Position numbers and translations under genes: made by a program. A stretch of 64,000 nucleotides of DNA from a virus. The first letter of the stretch is position 1, and every line of letters begins with the position of its first letter. This document shows, in pieces, positions 59,402 through 64,000 of this stretch. The notes beneath the pieces were generated by a model. The model was not told where the DNA came from. It saw only the letters and a list, made by a program, of their open reading frames with translations, and ran no database searches. The stretch covers positions 1-64,000 of the IMG/VR virus record IMGVR_UViG_3300021197_001279; one strand, given 5' to 3'.

Positions 59402-60366
59402 TAGTCGCAAACCTCCACATCAGTAACTCTTGTTCCGTAAATGTCAAAATCAATAGCCTCACGGTCTGGGCAGTTAACTTCGGCATCAATAAAGATTTCT
59501 TTTGACTTTAGGCTCTCAAGACCATCGCAAATGTCACTCTCTGGTATCTCACTGTCTGTTAGAAAGTTAAAGTAATGCTCGACATAATCAGGAGTTGGGT
59601 CTACCGAAACAGGAGTTGAGTCAACCATTAAGTCGTCAACTATTGTTTTTTGTTCTGGTAGGAATTTTAGCGATTTAAATGTTTCATTTCCAGAAACCTC
59701 GTCATACATAAACACTTCCACTTCTAGACCGTCTTTAAACTTAAACCCATTTAACTCAAGAAGTTCAACGAGTATTTGATCTTCATCAATTTTTATGTAT
59801 GTGTTGTCAGGCTTAGTGGCACTCACAGATTTGTTGAGGCTTGATAGTCTACCTCGAACCCTTGGGTCATTTGCGGTATTGCCAACGCTCATTGTGTACT
59901 CTACATCACAATTGATTTGCGGAATGTGCTTTTCGTAATAAGAACCAGTCAGTGTAGACTCAACGCTACCAGAGATTTTACCTTGAATAAAAGATGTCTT
60001 AAACCTTGGAGGCTCATCTTTTGCCGCATCGGAAGTCCCAAGGGGTTCGGTTAAAAAATGAACCCTTTGTTGTGTACTTGGTCTTCTGATTTTCTTAACT
60101 GAAAGGTAGTTTTCTGACTGGGTGATTGTACTACCGGGAGAATCTATGTCTCTCTGTGGTCTTAGGCGTGGTGTTTCTTCAATAATTCTGGTTCTGATAG
60201 CGGTGCTATCCTCGGTAAACCCACCAGCAGCAGCATCATAAAGAATGTCATCATCAAAAAATGCATAATAAGCCGGCTTCAATCTGCCGAGAGAAAGAAG
60301 ATGACGACCGTATGGGGTCAATTCAATTGAGATAACATCTTGTTTTTTATCAAAAAATGTTGTCAA
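59401..60366 (-). CDS. Structural protein of the 'T-GR-L--G' family, copy 2
   Basis: 321 residues from a TTG (60364-60366) that overlaps the preceding TGA (TTGA), with no suitable ATG near. N-terminal QDVISIELTPYGRHLLSLGR ... YYAFFDDDILYD ... IIEETPRLRPQ matches the pattern of the 316-residue gene. The rest is acidic. Such proteins occur in multiple copies in large phages; role not established. Confidence 0.7.
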   Translation of the reverse strand: MTTFFDKKQDVISIELTPYGRHLLSLGRLKPAYYAFFDDDILYDAAAGGFTEDSTAIRTRIIEETPRLRPQRDIDSPGSTITQSENYLSVKKIRRPSTQQRVHFLTEPLGTSDAAKDEPPRFKTSFIQGKISGSVESTLTGSYYEKHIPQINCDVEYTMSVGNTANDPRVRGRLSSLNKSVSATKPDNTYIKIDEDQILVELLELNGFKFKDGLEVEVFMYDEVSGNETFKSLKFLPEQKTIVDDLMVDSTPVSVDPTPDYVEHYFNFLTDSEIPESDICDGLESLKSKEIFIDAEVNCPDREAIDFDIYGTRVTDVEVCD

Positions 60367-63300
60367 AGCCCAACTCCTCCGCCACCAGAAAATCCAGGAC
60401 CAGAGCCTCCTCCAGAATTACTACCACCAGATGTCCCTCCGGCTAACAAAGAAGCAGCAGTGGAACCAGCAGAAGCAGCAGGTGTTGGTTTAGCTGCTTG
60501 AACAACAGCTTTTTGTCTTGTACTCTTTGGAACGTCGGCTTTTATGTCTTGCATTATTTTATTATCCACCGGTGGAGGGAGGTTTCCAAGATTGACTTCC
60601 GCATCTATTTTAACTAGTTCTACGAGCGAAAAGAAATCGTAAGGCCAGTTGTAAGTAATCCCCGTGTCATCACCTAGTTGACCAGAAGTAGTGCCCTCTA
60701 AATCAATACCTGATGTATCTGCTGTAGTTCCTTTCTTATCAACAACTTTATCGAAATAATTTGTCTTTGCTCTTTTCTTGGCTTTAAAAATCATCCATTG
60801 AATCTTGCTATCAAGATTTGTTTGAATGTTTTTACGAACCTCTCCAGCTTGAATCTCTGCTCCGCCACCAAGTAATTCTTCGCTAACAAGAGAGTGGCCA
60901 ATAGTAACCTCTGACTCTTCGAAAGAACGACCAATTTGTGGGGGTAGATTCTGCCACATGTTAGTTACATCTTCTCTGGTAAGATTATGCTTGAATTCAA
61001 AAACATACATTGCAAATGGATCAATCTCGTTGTATTTTACAAAGTCCATTGAAGGGGGAAATACATACTTTTTCATGTTGCGAACCATGTCAACAATAGA
61101 CTTTCCTGTCTTCGGTTCAACAAGGGGAGGGTACACACCTGGTGCAACTTCTCTTCTAATGCCATCTAGGGCCTCATCGATGTCTCGTCGAGCGATTGAG
61201 AAGAATTTACGAGTACCGTCTTGTTCTAAGAAAGGCACTGCAACAACAGCCTCAGAAATTTCTTTTACTAGCGGGGCTTCACCAAGACGAACTGGTTCTT
61301 TAGAGAATCCGCATAGATCTGCCAAAGAGCGTACATAAGTATCCTGCTCTGTTCGACGTATTCCTAGTTGTCCTGTCATCCAGTCGGACGGCAGATCAGT
61401 TACTTGAAGGAAAATTCCTTTTGCTGGGTCTGTTTCTATCACACCTTTTTGGTGCCACATGCCTCTCGCTGATGATTCTGAAGCAAATGTCGGAATTGTT
61501 AAAGCACTATCTTCTAGACTGCTGTATGAATTGAAGTTCAGCATTGGAGTTTCGAATTTAGGCTGTATGATCCACCTTGCTTTCCTGTTGTTTGTGACAT
61601 CTGTTGTCACATCAATGGTTTCTTCTCCAACATTCTGTGGGTTAATCTCGCCTTTTGAGAAAAGGTTAACGCTTGAGTTAAGTTGCATGGCATTGTAGTT
61701 GATATAATAACTATTTTGTGGTGCTGAAACGACAGGAGGCTTTGGGACTGTAAATTGTCTTGATGTGTAGTTATAAAAACCTGTTGCGCCCAAGTTTGAA
61801 TTAGACCTGCCACTTGAAGAAGTTATGACCGTGTTGTCTAAAACACTAAGTATCAACTCTCTCCATACGTTATCAGAGCCTGAGTATTCACTGTAGGTTC
61901 CAGTTGCAAAGTGAAATCCTTCATAACCAGTCAAATCACGTACTGTTGAATTTTCTGGTGTCCAATGTCTTGTAAAGTAAGGGTACTTTGAAACGTTAGT
62001 TAGAATCTCATCAAGTGAATACTTTCTTGATTCTGTCGGCCTAAAGATGACATCACACCAAGCCTCTCCATTATAATAAGGTGGGGTAAACGGATAATTT
62101 GAACCGCTAAAAGAGTCTGGTCTTTGAAAAGTTCTTGAGCCTAATAGGCACTCGTTACCAAGAGATGGTATTCCGAAAGCCGATGGTCTGGAGTACATCG
62201 TAAAGTTTTCTCGTGCACCACCAATAGCATTTTCATCTTGGGGCGGTATGACTAAAAAATCAGCAGGAGCATTTGTCGTGTTTGCCGCGTACTGGTCCTT
62301 AAGAGAATCGGTTGATTTGTACATCTTGATTCTCATCATGTAGTACTTGCCGGCCTCTGCGTTACCGAATGATGGATTTTGTGACTCAAGCGAGGCTAGA
62401 GTTGTGAAATTACTATCTTTTAAGAAAAACTCTGGAACTTCAGCCAAGAAGTTATTGGCCAACTTCTTGTATAGATTATCGCCATCTCCGGCCCAAATAG
62501 CGGTTAGTTCTTCATCTTGAAGACCGAATGGGTGAGGCTCCTGGGTGGAATATTCATCCTGCGCTAAGAATGTCTCTGGCTCAACAAGTGCTTCAAAGGG
62601 TATTCTCTTACTGAATACTGAGTTTAGTTGATTATTAAATCCCTTATCATGAGCAGAGCCAGTACACAGAGAAGAACCTGTGATAACAAAGTTTATTTTG
62701 TCTTCAGAGCCGCCGAGTGTTACATCGAATGACCCGACTTCAATCGCACCGGCACCACCGTCTTTAGCAAATAAGACTGGGTAGTCACATGCAACACCGG
62801 CCTTAATGGTGTTAAATAAGGCACCTGGTGCAAACAATGGTTCTATCAATGGCTGGACGGCAAATGGCTGGTCTCCTGATGCAATTGTGCCTGTCTGGAA
62901 TAACTGGATGTTATTTGCATATGATGAATAAAACTGCTGACTCATTTGAGTTGCTCTTTCTGCCGGGTAGAAACCCTCGTATGGAAGAAATTTCTTAACA
63001 GCCTTACATCTCAAAGCAAGAGAGATTGGATTAGCAAAATCCTCATGATCTTTCTTGATCAAATCAAAGTGCTTTAAGAATTCACTGTTCGATAGAACTT
63101 TATAGAACGTTGAAGAACCACTAGTGGTCGTATTCTGCTCTAAGGCACCAGATAACTCAAAAATCTCTTTTAGTTCCTCAGTGACACCTTTGGTCTCGTA
63201 AGTATTTACGTGAGAACTGATTCTAAACTCTGGTACAATTGAGTAGCCTTGACCTTTCAATCGGATGTTTTGATTGAATTCTTCATAAGAATCATAAGAT

Positions 63301-64000
63301 GGACCAGAACCGTGTTGCTTTGCTGCATCCCAAGCTGCGAGGCCTTCAAACAATGAACCGGTTGCAATCGCTGTTTTCCCTGCCGTCTCTGCAATGTCCA
63401 TGCCCGGTTGAGGTGAAACAGATTGAATTGTGTTGAGAGTATGTCTTCGAGAATAAAAAGCGGATGATGTTAAGAACTGGTGCCTTGTTGGGGTTGGTGA
63501 GACTTCATAAATTGAAGGAGTACCATCGGCAGCGTATTGACCTCTGGCAATTTGACTATAAGAATTCATTAACATTCCAGCGCCACCAGCAGAAGCCGAC
63601 AGTGCAGTGTTGAAAACTGTTGCACTAGTTCCTGTTTGTTTACCAGTATCATAGCCGCCTATACCTACTGCGGATACACCAGATACCAAAATACTGCCAC
63701 CTCTAGAGCCGCCAACATAGTAACCGTAAGCAAAAATGCTATTAAAGTTAGTAGATGCACTGGCGATACTTCTTGTTGCCCAATCTTGTTGAACATCGAG
63801 AGGCCACATTGATTGAGACGGAACCGTAATTCCAAAGCCATTGCTAGTTCCAGATTCTGCCCTGTTCTCTCTTGCATCTCTCCAAGAGGTATTCACAAAG
63901 AACGTTCGTGATCTTGTCTTGTCAAGAAAAGCAAATTCCTGCTTTGGCCAAATCTGTTGCTTGTACGAAAGGAATTGGAATCTATCCATTGGTGATGAAT
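60363..64000 (-). CDS. Giant structural protein, 5' end probably outside the window
   Basis: At least 1208 residues from the first internal Met (63987-63989), but the frame remains open to base 64000 and no ribosome site stands before that Met, so the real start is likely beyond the edge. Content: Tyr/Phe/Asn/Ser-rich with repeated aromatic strands (SKYPYFTRHWTPENS, GYEGFHFATG), no catalytic motif, and a Gly/Ser-rich C-terminus (ASLLAGGTSGGSNSGGGSG). A long baseplate or fibre-type protein is the best reading. Confidence 0.7.
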   Translation of the reverse strand, partial: SSPMDRFQFLSYKQQIWPKQEFAFLDKTRSRTFFVNTSWRDARENRAESGTSNGFGITVPSQSMWPLDVQQDWATRSIASASTNFNSIFAYGYYVGGSRGGSILVSGVSAVGIGGYDTGKQTGTSATVFNTALSASAGGAGMLMNSYSQIARGQYAADGTPSIYEVSPTPTRHQFLTSSAFYSRRHTLNTIQSVSPQPGMDIAETAGKTAIATGSLFEGLAAWDAAKQHGSGPSYDSYEEFNQNIRLKGQGYSIVPEFRISSHVNTYETKGVTEELKEIFELSGALEQNTTTSGSSTFYKVLSNSEFLKHFDLIKKDHEDFANPISLALRCKAVKKFLPYEGFYPAERATQMSQQFYSSYANNIQLFQTGTIASGDQPFAVQPLIEPLFAPGALFNTIKAGVACDYPVLFAKDGGAGAIEVGSFDVTLGGSEDKINFVITGSSLCTGSAHDKGFNNQLNSVFSKRIPFEALVEPETFLAQDEYSTQEPHPFGLQDEELTAIWAGDGDNLYKKLANNFLAEVPEFFLKDSNFTTLASLESQNPSFGNAEAGKYYMMRIKMYKSTDSLKDQYAANTTNAPADFLVIPPQDENAIGGARENFTMYSRPSAFGIPSLGNECLLGSRTFQRPDSFSGSNYPFTPPYYNGEAWCDVIFRPTESRKYSLDEILTNVSKYPYFTRHWTPENSTVRDLTGYEGFHFATGTYSEYSGSDNVWRELILSVLDNTVITSSSGRSNSNLGATGFYNYTSRQFTVPKPPVVSAPQNSYYINYNAMQLNSSVNLFSKGEINPQNVGEETIDVTTDVTNNRKARWIIQPKFETPMLNFNSYSSLEDSALTIPTFASESSARGMWHQKGVIETDPAKGIFLQVTDLPSDWMTGQLGIRRTEQDTYVRSLADLCGFSKEPVRLGEAPLVKEISEAVVAVPFLEQDGTRKFFSIARRDIDEALDGIRREVAPGVYPPLVEPKTGKSIVDMVRNMKKYVFPPSMDFVKYNEIDPFAMYVFEFKHNLTREDVTNMWQNLPPQIGRSFEESEVTIGHSLVSEELLGGGAEIQAGEVRKNIQTNLDSKIQWMIFKAKKRAKTNYFDKVVDKKGTTADTSGIDLEGTTSGQLGDDTGITYNWPYDFFSLVELVKIDAEVNLGNLPPPVDNKIMQDIKADVPKSTRQKAVVQAAKPTPAASAGSTAASLLAGGTSGGSNSGGGSGPGFSGGGGVGL

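Overview
This window is a piece of a large tailed-phage (myovirus) genome with a T4-type virion plan. Recognisable T4-like parts are the large terminase, portal (gp20 type), prohead protease (gp21 type), acidic scaffold (gp22 position), major capsid protein (gp23 type), tail sheath (gp18 type), two tail tubes (gp19 type), gp26-type baseplate/chaperone protein, tape measure, LysM baseplate wedge protein (gp53 type), a Mre11/Rad50 (gp47/gp46) homologue, a zinc-finger/Toprim primase and neck-like proteins. There are no rRNA genes, metabolic operons, insertion sequences or CRISPR arrays. The moderately AT-rich sequence, the phage-encoded ribosomal protein bS21 and the adhesin style resemble uncultivated marine relatives of T4 (for example 'Far-T4'-like groups). 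That affiliation and the host are inferences.

Almost everything is on the minus strand and is read from high to low coordinates. 64000-51237: large structural proteins (baseplate or fibre type), including two paralogue pairs. 51237-45486: replication/recombination module behind a full-consensus sigma70 promoter: a 59-residue protein, RuvC-like resolvase, primase, tRNA-Leu(UAA), thioredoxin, a small acidic protein, and a single-chain Mre11-Rad50 fusion. A two-TM protein of 55 residues (48706-48873) is the only convincing plus-strand gene. 45452-45477: terminator. 45426-42242: small proteins, including a probable holin/spanin group and two cysteine-rich proteins, leading into the terminase. 42232-35402: terminase, portal, core-type unknowns, a ParB-like protein, a membrane protein, the protease and a small tagged protein. 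35400-23403: bS21, then a long adhesin/decoration block that separates protease from scaffold. 23323-10304: scaffold, major capsid protein, a decoration candidate, a lysine-rich H1-like protein, neck proteins, an 880-residue possible internal protein, sheath and tubes. 10295-1: second tube, gp26-like protein, a 56-residue overlapping frame, tape measure and baseplate proteins. The last gene runs off the left edge; the first gene probably runs off the right edge.

Genes are tightly packed, with many ATGA or TAATG junctions, so long coupled operons are likely. Two promoter classes can be seen. TTGACA-N16/17 boxes mark the replication module. A CTATTTA element on the coding strand lies 20-132 bases before starts in most of the structural-module gaps, and also precedes the one plus-strand gene in the matching orientation; I read it as this phage's late promoter. 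Six hairpin/T-tract terminators separate transcription units. The best candidates for new biology are the late-promoter motif, the hidden plus-strand gene, the Mre11-Rad50 fusion, the possible head-targeting N-terminal tags, bS21 inside a late operon, the H1-like protein, and a possible +1/-2 frameshift at a T7 run in the tail-chaperone region. There is no gene-free stretch over 300 bases.
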